Shown: one piece after another, positions 55,501-62,508 of the stretch | Layout of the letters: each line of letters starts with the position of its first letter | Position numbering within the stretch: the stretch's first letter is position 1 | Origin: Candidatus Aquidulcis sp. | Lineage (GTDB): Bacteria; Chloroflexota; Anaerolineae; UBA4142 | DNA: 64,000 nucleotides | Assembly: GCA_020723345.1 (NCBI GenBank) | Contig: DYJA01000004.1 | Span: forward strand, 62,001-126,000 | Direction: 5' to 3' | Notes under the pieces: model-generated | What the model was told of the DNA's origin: nothing | The model's database searches: none | Seen by the model: only the letters and a program-made list of their open reading frames with translations | Translations under genes and position numbers: made by a program

Positions 55501-56049
55501 CGCGTCCGCCGCGCCGCCGATGAGAATCATAAAAATCGGAATGAGCGGCGCGGTGAGCAGCAACACGACGCCCGACAAAAGATCGAGCGGGAAAATGAAC
55601 GCGAGGAAAATCAGCGGGACAAGCGCGGCGAGGACGAGTTGCGGCAGGTACTGACTAAAGTACGCTTCCAGCGCTTCGATGCCTTCGACGAGCGTATTCG
55701 TCAGTTCGCCGGTGCGCTCGCCGCGCGCGTACGCGGGTCCGAGCGCGAGCAGTTGCGCGAAGACGCGCTCGCGCAAATCGCGCTTGACGCGCGCGGCAAT
55801 TTCAAACGCGGTCACTTCGCCTGCCCACGCGAACGCGGCGCGCGCGGCGATGATCGCGAGCAAGACGCGCAGCGCGTCCCACACGCCGTCAAGCGTCGCG
55901 TCGCGCAAAAATACTTGGGCGATGATCGCGCTCAACACGCGCGCTTGTGCGATGACGAGCACGCCGACGATCAACCCGCACAGAATCGTCAGCGCGAAAG
56001 GAACGCGCGCGGCGCGGAGTTGGGCGAGCAATCGCGGATCAAGCTTCAT
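52552..56049 (-). CDS. cydDC: Fused CydDC thiol exporter
   Basis: 1165 residues: two complete ABC half-transporters in one chain. The first half (residues 1-~585) is CydD-like: LAQLRAARVPFALTILCGLI, then VALAGHTGAGKSTIANLLLR (Walker A), LSGGQAQRVALARAFL and DAPLLLLDEPTSHLD. The second half (~640-1165) is CydC-like, with SLAIVGASGAGKSSIVNLLL, LSGGERQRIAIARALL and APILILDEATAHLDLA. Separate CydD and CydC normally form the heterodimer that exports cysteine/glutathione and is needed for cytochrome bd assembly. The start at 56049 avoids the repeat upstream; no clear Shine-Dalgarno. Three segments, including the linker that joins the halves, derive from dispersed repeats. Confidence 0.9.
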   Translation of the reverse strand: MKLDPRLLAQLRAARVPFALTILCGLIVGVLVIAQARVLSAIIAQVFLRDATLDGVWDALRVLLAIIAARAAFAWAGEVTAFEIAARVKRDLRERVFAQLLALGPAYARGERTGELTNTLVEGIEALEAYFSQYLPQLVLAALVPLIFLAFIFPLDLLSGVVLLLTAPLIPIFMILIGGAADALTRRQWKSLSLLSAHFLDVLQGLTTLKIFGRSREQIETIARVSNQFRDTTLGVLRVAFLSAFALEMIATLSTAIVAVEIGLRLLYAQIDFEQAFFVLVLAPDFYLPLRLLGTRFHAGMTGVAAGARLFEILETTADRRRQTAAPQQQLAVGGRRSSVVFEDVHYSYDRARAALNGVSFSIECGERVALAGHTGAGKSTIANLLLRFIAAERGEILCDGKSLNDWSPQNWRAQIAWVPQMPYLFNDTIANNMRLARPDASLDEVIRAAQLAHADEFIRALPHGYDTIIGERGARLSGGQAQRVALARAFLKDAPLLLLDEPTSHLDPENEALIHDAITRLLKNKTALIISHRRSTMERANKIVVLEQGRVAEIGTHAELLARRGAFYRLTNSEIETSIQYSVFSIQNSSPAIENRQSKIENGITQHATRNTFLHLVQFTAPFKWLIALAVLLGALTIGSSIGLMAAAAFIIASAARHPSVADLAVPIVGVRFFGIARGVFRYLERYVSHHINFNLLARWRVWFYESIEPHAPARLMAYRSGDLLTRIVGDIETLQNFYVRVLAPPLVALVVAIFMGVFLASFDATLALVVLAFMFLVGVVLPIVAQRVSQLINHQAIQLRADLNAQLVDGIQGIADLLAYGREESQKQLVANLSRAYVRLQTRMAIIAGAHNAAGNLLAHLALWSVLFLAIPLVNAARFDGVYLPVLVLAVLASFEAALALPPAFQYLESNLLAARRLFEIADDRLHPERSAAQSKDAAVSRPSSSVVFDNVSFRYAPDEPRVLDRVSFELRAGKSLAIVGASGAGKSSIVNLLLRFWDYEDGHIRVGGRELREYAPDDARAQFAVVPQTTHLFNATIRENLLLARRDATEAEMIDAARVAQIHDFIAALPDGYDTRIGEQGLRLSGGERQRIAIARALLASRNAPILILDEATAHLDLATERAVWRALHAQSRTMLIITHQHVGLEDVDEIIVLNTTTKDEG
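53205..53278. repeat. In-frame repeat inside the CydC half
   Basis: GCATCC (after GACTGACCGCC) and GGATGCAGTCGGTC pair around a TTCGACTGCGCTGCGCTCCG loop. It encodes HPERSAAQSKDAAVSRPSSS, just before the second ATPase domain. Confidence 0.7.
54205..54318. repeat. Compound repeat forming the CydD-CydC linker
   Basis: In plus-strand order: GTGTTGCGTGTTGCGTGTTG, then TTTTCGATTTTCGATTGCCG units, then a GAATACT run (CTGAATACTGAATACTGAAT). In the protein these give the linker SIQYSVFSIQNSSPAIENRQ and the residues after it, exactly where the two half-transporters are joined. Confidence 0.75.
55037..55107. repeat. In-frame repeat inside the CydD half
   Basis: Tandem CCGCCGACCGCCGACCG and GTCTGCCGTCTGCGGTCTGC words encode ADRRRQTAAPQQQLAVGGRR, a linker just before the first ATPase domain. 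Confidence 0.65.
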
Positions 56050-56059
56050 CGTGGGAATA

Positions 56060-56115
56060 AACCCGTGATGCGTGATGCGTGAACCGTCAGAGTCACGCAT
56101 CACGCATCACGGGTT
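56060..56115. repeat. ACCCGTGATGCGTGATGCGTGA palindrome
   Basis: Arms of about 22 bases (GTGATGCGTGATGCGTGA and TCACGCATCACGCATCAC, extended by ACCC/GGGT) flank a ten-base loop. It fills the cydB-cydDC gap and overlaps the cydB stop. Confidence 0.85.
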
Positions 56116-57124
56116 ACGCCTTCAGCGATTTTTTGCTGACGCGCTTTCGGAACACCCAGTACGTCCAGCCCTGGTACGCCAACACAATGGGAACGAAGAC
56201 GAGCGCGACAATCGTCATGATCCGCAAGGTGTATGGCGACGACGACGCGTTGTAAATCGTCAGACTGAAGTTCGGATCGATGCTGGAAATCATCACGCGC
56301 GGGTGCAGCGTCAGAAAAATCGTAAACACCGTCGTGACGATGGTGATGGCGGTCATCGTAAACGTCCACCCGTCGCGCTTTTGACGCAGAAACCATCCCG
56401 CCGCCAAGAGCGCGACTCCGCCGAGGATCGGGATGACGCCGGGGTTGACGCCGAGTTTGGTGTACATATCGGTCAGCGCGTAACTCGCGCCGAGCGCGAC
56501 GAAAAGCAGAACGACGGCGAAAAGCCAGAGCCGGGCGGCGACGGCGCGCGCGCGTTCGGCGATTTCGCCTTCAGCGCGCAGCGTCAGAAAACTCGCGCCG
56601 TGAAAAATCAGCAAGACCAAGCCGTACAAACCGGTGAGCAGCGCGTACGGATTGAGCAGTCCGAAGAAATCGCCGGTGTAATTCATCCGCGCGTCAATCG
56701 GCACGCCGCGCAGCAGATTGCCGAACGCGACGCCCCACAAGAGCGCGGGGATGAAACTGCCGAAGAAGATCGCCCAATCCCAAAACTTGCGCCAGCCCGG
56801 ACGTGCGTCTTTGCCGCGAAATTCGAATGCGACGCCGCGCAAAATCAGCGCGATCAAAATCAGCAAGAGCGCGAGATAGAAACCGCTGAACATCGTCGCG
56901 TACCAATGCGGAAACGCGGCGAAGATCGCGCCGCCTGCCGTGAGCAGCCATACTTCGTTGCCGTCCCAGAATGGACCAATCGTGTTGATGATGACGCGCC
57001 GTTCTTCGTCGTCCTTGCCGAGAAACGGCAGCAAAATGCCGACGCCGTAATCGAAACCTTCCAGCAAAAAGAATCCGGCGAACAAGATCGCAATCAGGAT
57101 GAACCACAGCGTATTGAGATCCAT
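56114..57124 (-). CDS. cydB: Cytochrome bd ubiquinol oxidase subunit II
   Basis: 336 residues, usual length, eight to nine membrane helices. N-terminus LWFILIAILFAGFFLLEGFD (the FLLEGFDYG signature), then PFWDGNEVWLLTAGGAIFAA and FPHWYATMFSGFYLALLLIL. It pairs with CydA to reduce O2 to water with quinol, without pumping protons. The ATG at 57124 has GGGAGG six bases upstream; the open frame begins inside the upstream palindrome. Confidence 0.95.
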   Translation of the reverse strand: MDLNTLWFILIAILFAGFFLLEGFDYGVGILLPFLGKDDEERRVIINTIGPFWDGNEVWLLTAGGAIFAAFPHWYATMFSGFYLALLLILIALILRGVAFEFRGKDARPGWRKFWDWAIFFGSFIPALLWGVAFGNLLRGVPIDARMNYTGDFFGLLNPYALLTGLYGLVLLIFHGASFLTLRAEGEIAERARAVAARLWLFAVVLLFVALGASYALTDMYTKLGVNPGVIPILGGVALLAAGWFLRQKRDGWTFTMTAITIVTTVFTIFLTLHPRVMISSIDPNFSLTIYNASSSPYTLRIMTIVALVFVPIVLAYQGWTYWVFRKRVSKKSLKA

Positions 57125-57141
57125 TGTAACCTCCCAGACTC

Positions 57142-57190
57142 GTGTTGCGTGTTGCGTAGCACGACAAACGGAACACGCAACACGCAACAC
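57142..57190. repeat. GTGTTGCGTGTTGCGT palindrome
   Basis: GTGTTGCGTGTTGCGT (57142-57157) and ACACGCAACACGCAACAC (57173-57190) form a ~16-bp stem. It fills the cydA-cydB gap and ends two bases before the cydA stop codon. Confidence 0.85.
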
Positions 57191-57191
57191 T

Positions 57192-58547
57192 TTAGTACGC
57201 CGCCTCGTGTGCCGCTTGCATCGGATCGCTCGTGGCGAACTTGCGCAACAAATAAATGTCGACGACCATCAACGCGCCGTAGACAATGGTGAAAAGAATG
57301 AGCGAGATCAGCACCGCCGCGCCGGAGACCGTGTTCGAAACGCCTTGCTCCGTTTTCATCAAGCCGAAAACGATCCAGGGTTGCCGTCCGAGTTCCGCCA
57401 TCAGCCACCCCGTCGTGTTGGCGAGGTACGGCAGCAGGATCGCCCAGGGCAGAATTTTCAAAAAGAGGAGATTGCTTTCGATTTTGTTTCGCATCGCCAA
57501 ATACAGACCACAGAGCGCGAGCAAGCCCATGAGCATTCCCGCGCCGACCATCGCGCGAAAACTCCAATAGATCCATGGAATCGGCGGGAGATAATCGCCT
57601 GCGCCGTACTGTTTGCTGTACGCGGCTTGCAAATCGTCGATCCCTTCTACCCTGCCGGTGAATTTGTTGTACGCCAGCAAACTGAGCAGCGCAGGCAATC
57701 GAATTGCAAACACCTCGCTGCGTCCGTCGAGCGAGCCAATCGTCAACAGCGAAAACGACGCAGGGTCTTCGCTTTGGTACAGACCTTCCGCCGCCGCGAT
57801 TTTCATCGGTTGACTCTGCACGATGCGCTGCGTCTGATTGTGCCCGATCAAACCGACCAGCGCGATCCCGAAGAGACCGGCGAGCGCGGCGATTTGGAAC
57901 GAGCGGCGGAAAAATTCGACGTTGCTCTTTTTCAGCAAATGCCACGCGCTGATCCCGAGCATGAAAAAGCCCGCCGTCGCGAGACCGGAGAAAAAGACGT
58001 GCGGAAACTGCGTCCAGAGATTGGGGTTGGTCAGCAGCGCGAAGAAATCCGCCATTTCCGCGCGTCCGTTGCGGATCACAAATCCGACCGGCTGCTGCAT
58101 GAACGAATTGGCGATCAGAATCCAGAGCGCGGACAAGTTCGAGCCGAACGCGACCAGCCAGATCGTCGCGAGGTGCGCGCGCTTGGACAATTTGTCCCAG
58201 CCGAAAAACCAGAGACCGAGGAACGTCGATTCGAGGAAAAAGGCGAGGAGCGCTTCGATGGCGAGCGGCGCGCCAAACACGTCGCCGACGAAACGCGAGT
58301 ACTCCGACCAGTTCATCCCGAATTGAAATTCTTGGACGATCCCGGTCACGACACCCATCGCAAAGTTGATGAGAAATAATTTGCCCCAGAACTGGGTGTG
58401 CTTTTTCCATGTTTCGTCGTTCGTTCGATAATACAATGTTTGCATGAACGCGACGAGAATGGAGAGTCCCAGTGTCAGGGGCACGAAGAAAAAGTGATAG
58501 ATCGTGGTGACTGCAAATTGCAATCGGGATAGAGCGAGTGGGTCCAT
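57192..58547 (-). CDS. cydA: Cytochrome bd ubiquinol oxidase subunit I
   Basis: 451 residues, the short-Q-loop form. Heme ligands: His18 in TTIYHFFFVPLTLG (b595), a His in TQFPHVFFSGLATAGFF (b558), and a Met in QPWIVFGLMKTEQGVS. FGMNWSEYSRFVGDVFGAPL and ALLAFFLESTFLGLWFFGWD carry the proton and di-heme residues. AGAGGTTTCATT precedes the ATG. It is first in an operon with cydB, cydDC and VKOR, under the promoter at 58636-58664. Confidence 0.96.
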   Translation of the reverse strand: MDPLALSRLQFAVTTIYHFFFVPLTLGLSILVAFMQTLYYRTNDETWKKHTQFWGKLFLINFAMGVVTGIVQEFQFGMNWSEYSRFVGDVFGAPLAIEALLAFFLESTFLGLWFFGWDKLSKRAHLATIWLVAFGSNLSALWILIANSFMQQPVGFVIRNGRAEMADFFALLTNPNLWTQFPHVFFSGLATAGFFMLGISAWHLLKKSNVEFFRRSFQIAALAGLFGIALVGLIGHNQTQRIVQSQPMKIAAAEGLYQSEDPASFSLLTIGSLDGRSEVFAIRLPALLSLLAYNKFTGRVEGIDDLQAAYSKQYGAGDYLPPIPWIYWSFRAMVGAGMLMGLLALCGLYLAMRNKIESNLLFLKILPWAILLPYLANTTGWLMAELGRQPWIVFGLMKTEQGVSNTVSGAAVLISLILFTIVYGALMVVDIYLLRKFATSDPMQAAHEAAY

Positions 58548-58590
58548 AATGAAACCTCTTGATTGCGCGCGTCGATCTGCGATTGACGTG

Positions 58591-58604
58591 GATCAAATTT
58601 GATC
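58591..58604. promoter_or_regulatory. Perfect palindrome, possible operator of the cyd operon
   Basis: GATCAAATTTGATC lies in the cydA leader, about 25-38 bases after the expected transcription start and 43 bases before the cydA ATG. The half-sites are the reverse order of an FNR box and do not fit Rex, so the regulator is unknown. Confidence 0.4.
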
Positions 58605-58635
58605 GGGAGAAAGTGTCACACGGTATTTGAGTATC

Positions 58636-58664
58636 ATTCTACTCTGCGCCGCAATGTCTGTCAA
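58636..58664 (-). promoter_or_regulatory. Promoter of the cyd-vkor operon
   Basis: On the minus strand a perfect -35 TTGACA (58664-58659) and a -10 TAGAAT (58641-58636) are 17 bases apart, about 90 bases before cydA. Confidence 0.7.
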
Positions 58665-58693
58665 GGGTGTTGCGGATCGGCGCAAAGAATAAT

Positions 58694-58722
58694 TTGGCGA
58701 TAGGACGATTTCGTGCTATAGT
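58694..58722 (+). promoter_or_regulatory. Promoter of the oxoanion-transport operon
   Basis: A -35 TTGGCG (58694-58699) and a -10 TATAGT (58717-58722) are 17 bases apart, ~20 bases before the structured leader. It is divergent from the cyd promoter, 30 bases away. Confidence 0.5.
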
Positions 58723-58740
58723 GGATTCCGCAAAAGCATA

Positions 58741-58882
58741 TTTTCTCCAAGCGCGCGCGCCTAAAGCATTCGGCTATGGTGTGCGCGCCGGACCCTGAGC
58801 GTATCTCAGGGGACACGATCACGATCTGTGTCGTGGGTGCGCGTGGAAACGCGCGCGCCTCCACGTGTTTGGAAAGGAGACG
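58741..58882 (+). ncRNA. Moco-type riboswitch aptamer (molybdenum/tungsten cofactor)
   Basis: The 3' core GCCTCC (58857-58862), eight bases, then GGAAAGGAGA (58871-58880) closely follows the E. coli moaA Moco leader (GCCUCC...GGAAAGG). TCTCC (58744-58748) can close P1 with GGAGA (58876-58880). A hairpin with a GGAA (GNRA-type) loop, GCGCGT/ACGCGC, precedes GCCTCC, as in Moco RNAs. CCCTGAG/CTCAGGG and CACGA/TCGTG hairpins fill the middle. A terminator and a FecCD-type transporter operon follow. The match is by eye from memory of the consensus. Confidence 0.65.
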
Positions 58883-58887
58883 CGCCA

Positions 58888-58916
58888 ACCTGGGAGGGTT
58901 CCAAAACCTTCCGGGG
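58888..58916. repeat. Imperfect AACCTGGGAGGGTT palindrome in the leader
   Basis: AACCTGGGAGGGTT, CCAA, AACCTTCCGGGG. It is related to the 49073 palindrome. It lies between aptamer and terminator, where it could serve as part of the expression platform. Confidence 0.5.
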
Positions 58917-58924
58917 CTTATTCG

Positions 58925-58957
58925 TGCCAATCTTTTCCAGATTGGCATTTTTATTTT
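58925..58957 (+). terminator. Leader terminator of the riboswitch
   Basis: TGCCAATCT and AGATTGGCA form a 9-bp stem with a TTTCC loop, followed by TTTTTATTTT, ten bases before the first gene. This is the layout of a transcriptional riboswitch. Confidence 0.8.
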
Positions 58958-58967
58958 GCGCGGAGTA

Positions 58968-59486
58968 ATGATCATTCTTCTCACTGGTGAATCGGGTTGC
59001 GGCAAGACGACACTGTGTCAGCGCGTCGTCGCGACGCTTCGAGCGCGCGGCGCAAACGTCGCCGGCGTACTGTCGCTGCCCCGTTTCGCGCGCGGCGAAA
59101 AAATCGGAATGGATGTCGCAGATGTCCGCACCGGCGAACGCGTCGCGCTGGCGGAACGCGTCGCGACCGGCGCGGGAACCGCGAACCTCGCGTGGAAATT
59201 CGACGACGCCGGATTGGCGCGCGGCGCGCAGATTTTGCGCGCCGCGCCGCCGTGCGATGTGCTGATCGTCGACGAGTTGGGACCGCTTGAATTGGTTCAT
59301 CACGTGGGTTGGATCGGCGCGCTCGACATTCTGCGCGCGCGCAATTATCGCGCCGCGCTCGTCGTCGTGCGACCAAGTTTGCTGGAGAATTTTCAGGCGC
59401 GCGTGAAATTGGAAATGCAAGTTCTGACCATCACGCGGTCGAATCACGCGGAATTGTTCAAACAGATTGTTCAAGCGTTGGCTTGA
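58968..59486 (+). CDS. NTPase THEP1-like P-loop protein
   Basis: 172 residues. Walker A is LLTGESGCGKTTLCQRVV, Walker B is VLIVDELGPLELV, as in the THEP1/NTPase_1 family. A role in loading or processing a nucleotide-linked metal cofactor (compare MobB) is possible from context. CGGAG is only two bases from the ATG. It is the first gene behind the leader. Confidence 0.75.
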   Translation: MIILLTGESGCGKTTLCQRVVATLRARGANVAGVLSLPRFARGEKIGMDVADVRTGERVALAERVATGAGTANLAWKFDDAGLARGAQILRAAPPCDVLIVDELGPLELVHHVGWIGALDILRARNYRAALVVVRPSLLENFQARVKLEMQVLTITRSNHAELFKQIVQALA

Positions 59487-59487
59487 C

Positions 59488-59572
59488 GTCAACGAATCGG
59501 CACCGAATAAACGAATGTTGATCGGACGCGCGCGAAGATTCGTTTATTCGTTCCGCGCAGCGATTCGTTGAC
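59488..59572. repeat. Palindromic element GTCAACGAATCG...CGATTCGTTGAC
   Basis: Outer arms GTCAACGAATCG/CGATTCGTTGAC and inner arms GAATAAACGAAT/ATTCGTTTATTC pair perfectly. A 35-base right-arm copy forms the 3' end of the VKOR gene at 52002-52036. Confidence 0.85.
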
Positions 59573-59603
59573 ACCGTATTCTTACATCAAGGAGTATCGA
59601 AAT

Positions 59604-60704
59604 ATGTTCAAACGAGAATTTGGGTCGGCGTTGTTGGCTGTTTTCGCCATCGCCGCGCTTGCCGCGTGCGGCGCGCCCGCGCAACCGACAACTACCGCGC
59701 CAACATCCGGCGTCGTCGTGACGGACGCGCTGGGACGCGCCGTCAAATTCGACGAAACGCCGCAGCGCATCGTCTTGGCGGGCAAAGCGTTTTTCATGGT
59801 ACTCGACGCGCTCTATCTGTTTCCCGAAGCCGCGCCGCGCGTCGTCGGTTTGCCGGACACCACGCAGAGCAAAACGGACTTTTATCCGGTGATCGATCCG
59901 CATCGCGCGAACAAAACTTTTTTCCAGGGGAACGACGCGGGTCCAGAACAGATCGCTCCGACCAAGCCCGATGTCGTCATCACAAAATCGGTCAACGCGA
60001 GCAAACTCGGCAAGGCGTTGGAGCAGGTCAACATTCCGGTCGTCTACGTCGATTTCGAAACGCCGGAGCAATACACGCGCGATTTGGCGATCCTGGGCCA
60101 AGTCCTCGGCAATTCCGAGCGCGCCAAGAAAATCGATGCGTACTACAAAACGCAATTGGATCGCGTGAGCAGCAAAATCAAAACGCTCAAGGATGCCGAC
60201 AAGCCAAAAGTACTTTTGCTTCAATCGGCGGAAAAGAGCGGCACGGTCGCGTTCAGCGTCGCGCCTGCCGCGTGGATGCAGACGTTGCTCGTCGAACTCG
60301 CGGGCGGTCAGGCGATCTGGAAACCAGCCGCAGACAAAGGCGGCTGGACGATTGTCAACCTGGAGCAAATCGCCGCGTGGAATCCGGATCTGGTTTTCAT
60401 CGTCCACTATGCCGGCAATTCCAAAGACGTGATCGCGAAACTCAAAGCCGATCCGAAATGGCAGTCGCTCCAAGCGGTCAAGGAAAACAAAATCTACGGT
60501 TTTCCCGGCGATTTCTATACCTGGGATCAACCGGACACGCGTTGGGGTTTGGGCTTGCTGTGGCTTGCGACGAAAATCCAGCCCGCGCTTTTTGGCGACG
60601 TGAATATCAATCAGGAGATCGCGCAGTTCTACGCGCTGTACGGTTTGGATCAAGCGGCAGTGCAATCCAAAGTGACGCCGCGGTTGACGGGAGATTTGCC
60701 GTGA
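59604..60704 (+). CDS. Oxoanion ABC transporter substrate-binding lipoprotein (MolB/BtuF fold)
   Basis: 366 residues. A lipoprotein signal ends with LAAC (Cys22). The class III binding-protein fold is seen in GVVVTDALGRAVKFDETPQR, PTKPDVVITKSVNASKLGKA and YTWDQPDTRWGLGLLWLATK, the latter typical of the HI1472/MolB-like group that binds molybdate or tungstate. AAGGAG lies nine bases upstream of the ATG at 59604. The Moco-like leader supports Mo/W as cargo over iron siderophore or cobalamin. Anchored outside the cell membrane. Confidence 0.8.
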   Translation: MFKREFGSALLAVFAIAALAACGAPAQPTTTAPTSGVVVTDALGRAVKFDETPQRIVLAGKAFFMVLDALYLFPEAAPRVVGLPDTTQSKTDFYPVIDPHRANKTFFQGNDAGPEQIAPTKPDVVITKSVNASKLGKALEQVNIPVVYVDFETPEQYTRDLAILGQVLGNSERAKKIDAYYKTQLDRVSSKIKTLKDADKPKVLLLQSAEKSGTVAFSVAPAAWMQTLLVELAGGQAIWKPAADKGGWTIVNLEQIAAWNPDLVFIVHYAGNSKDVIAKLKADPKWQSLQAVKENKIYGFPGDFYTWDQPDTRWGLGLLWLATKIQPALFGDVNINQEIAQFYALYGLDQAAVQSKVTPRLTGDLP

Positions 60705-61696
60705 GTTCGACGATGGCGCGTCACCCGTTGATCATTCTAACCGCGTTGCTACTGCTCGCGTTCGCGCTGTCGCTTTTCGTCGGACGATTTCCACAGCCGT
60801 ACTGGATGTCGCCGACGCTGCTGCAAGAAAACGAGTTGGCGCGGCAACTGGTTTTCAATTTGCGTTTGCCGCGCATTCTCACGGCGGTTCTGCTGGGCAT
60901 GGCGCTCGCGGGCGCGGGCGCGGTGATGCAAATGATCTTTCGCAATCCGCTCGTCGAGCCGGGTTTTCTTGGCGTGTCGCAAGGCGCGGGCTTTGGCGCG
61001 GCGTTCGCGATCATCAAGCTCGGCAACGCGCCGCTTGTCGTCGCGACATCCGCCGCGCTCTTTGCGATCCTGGGTCTCGCGCTGTCGTACTTGCTCGCGC
61101 GCAATCTGCGGTACGGCGGCTGGGTCCTGCGACTCGTCCTCGCCGGGATCGCGGTCTCCGCGCTCTTTTCGTCCGGCATCGGCTTGCTCAAGTACGTCGC
61201 CGATCCGCTCAAGCAATTGCCGGAGATTACGTTCTGGCTGCTCGGCGGATTGTGGAGCGTGACGTGGAGCGAATTGATCTACATCGCGCCGATTGTTTTG
61301 CCCGCGCTCATCATCATCTGGTTGATGCGTTGGCGACTGAACTTGCTGTCGCTGAGCGACGAGACCGCGTTCTCGCTTGGCGTGGCGACCGGACGCGAAC
61401 GCACGTTGTTGCTCGGCGTGTCGGTTGCAGCGACGGCAGCGGTCGTCGCGGTTGCGGGGATCGTCGGTTGGATCGGTTTGATCGTGCCGCACATCGCGCG
61501 GCGCGCGATGGGAACCGACGCGCAACATTCATTGCCCGCGTCGATTCTGATCGGCGGAATTTTCGCGCTGCTGTGCGACGACCTCGCGCGCACACTGTAC
61601 GTCGGCGAAATTCCGCTCGGCATTCTCACATCGCTGATCGGCGCGCTGTTTTTCGCGGCGATGATGATGAGCCATCCGCCGAGGTCACGCCGATGA
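60701..61696 (+). CDS. FecCD-type ABC permease
   Basis: 331 residues from a GTG at 60701 (GTGA overlap with the binding-protein stop; GGGAG seven bases upstream). There are ten or so membrane helices. RLPRILTAVLLGMALAGAGA, NPLVEPGFLGVSQGAGFGAA and the coupling segment WIGLIVPHIARRAMGTDAQH are hallmarks of BtuC/FecCD/MolB permeases. ALLCDDLARTLYVGEIPLGI is the conserved C-terminal block. Confidence 0.9.
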   Translation: MSSTMARHPLIILTALLLLAFALSLFVGRFPQPYWMSPTLLQENELARQLVFNLRLPRILTAVLLGMALAGAGAVMQMIFRNPLVEPGFLGVSQGAGFGAAFAIIKLGNAPLVVATSAALFAILGLALSYLLARNLRYGGWVLRLVLAGIAVSALFSSGIGLLKYVADPLKQLPEITFWLLGGLWSVTWSELIYIAPIVLPALIIIWLMRWRLNLLSLSDETAFSLGVATGRERTLLLGVSVAATAAVVAVAGIVGWIGLIVPHIARRAMGTDAQHSLPASILIGGIFALLCDDLARTLYVGEIPLGILTSLIGALFFAAMMMSHPPRSRR

Positions 61697-62490
61697 GCGC
61701 GCCGTACATTCTTTCGCTGTCCGATCTGCGTTTCGGGTACGCCAAAAAAGCGCCGACGGTTTTGCAAGGACTTTCGCTCGACATTCCGCCTGGCACCGTC
61801 ACCGCGATTCTGGGACCGAACGGCGCGGGCAAGACGACGTTGTTGCGAATCGTCCTGGGTTTGCTCGCGCCGCAAGCGGGAAGAATTTCGATTGACGGCA
61901 AACCGCAGAAAAATTACTCGCGGCAACAGATGAGCCGACTGATCGGCTTGGTGCCGCAGAGCGAGTACGTCCCGTTCGATTTTTCGGTGCTGGAGTTTGT
62001 GCTGCTCGGACGCGCGCCGTACTTGAGTCCGCTGGAAATGCCGGGCGAAACGGATCGCCAAATCGCGTTGGAGGCGTTGCGCGCGATGGGTTTGGAACAC
62101 CTGCGGAATCGCTCCACGCCGTCGTTGAGCGGCGGCGAGCGGCAATTGGCGATGATCGCGCGTGCGCTCGCGCAACAGCCGCGCCTCTTGTTGCTCGACG
62201 AACCGACGTCGCACCTCGATCTGGGCAACCGCGATCGCATCCTGAGTGTTTTGCGCGCGCGCGCGCGCGCTGGCGTGACGATCATTTTCACGACGCACGA
62301 TCCGAACCTGGTCGCGGCAACGGCGGATTACGTCGTGTTGATGCGGCGCGGCGCGTTGCTCGCGGCGGGCGCGCTCGCGGCGACGCTCACGGCAGAAAAC
62401 TTGAGCGCGACGTACGGAATTCCGGTGCAAGTGATTCGCTGGGATGGACGATTGTTTGTCGTGTCGGAACAGATCAGTGAAATGGATTAG
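61693..62490 (+). CDS. FecE-type ABC ATPase
   Basis: 265 residues. Walker A ILGPNGAGKTTLLRIV, Q-loop LIGLVPQSEYVPFDFSVLEF, signature LSGGERQLAMIARALAQ, Walker B LLLLDEPTSHLDL and switch TTHDPN. It powers import by the preceding permease. ATGA overlap with the permease gene. Confidence 0.92.
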   Translation: MSAPYILSLSDLRFGYAKKAPTVLQGLSLDIPPGTVTAILGPNGAGKTTLLRIVLGLLAPQAGRISIDGKPQKNYSRQQMSRLIGLVPQSEYVPFDFSVLEFVLLGRAPYLSPLEMPGETDRQIALEALRAMGLEHLRNRSTPSLSGGERQLAMIARALAQQPRLLLLDEPTSHLDLGNRDRILSVLRARARAGVTIIFTTHDPNLVAATADYVVLMRRGALLAAGALAATLTAENLSATYGIPVQVIRWDGRLFVVSEQISEMD

Positions 62491-62508
62491 ACGCTGGAGC
62501 GAAGCGGC

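Noticed and set aside
55156-56082. 308-codon plus-strand ORF in cydDC
   Set aside because: Extreme Arg/Glu composition, antisense to a certain ABC transporter.
58591-58604. FNR or Rex site upstream of cydA
   Set aside because: GATCAAATTTGATC has the FNR half-sites in reversed order and lacks the Rex TTGTGA/TCACAA pattern.
60701-62490. Cobalamin or siderophore assignment of the FecCD transporter
   Set aside because: Fold alone would allow it, but the leader resembles a Moco RNA and not a cobalamin riboswitch, and the binding protein has the MolB-like WDQPDTRW segment.
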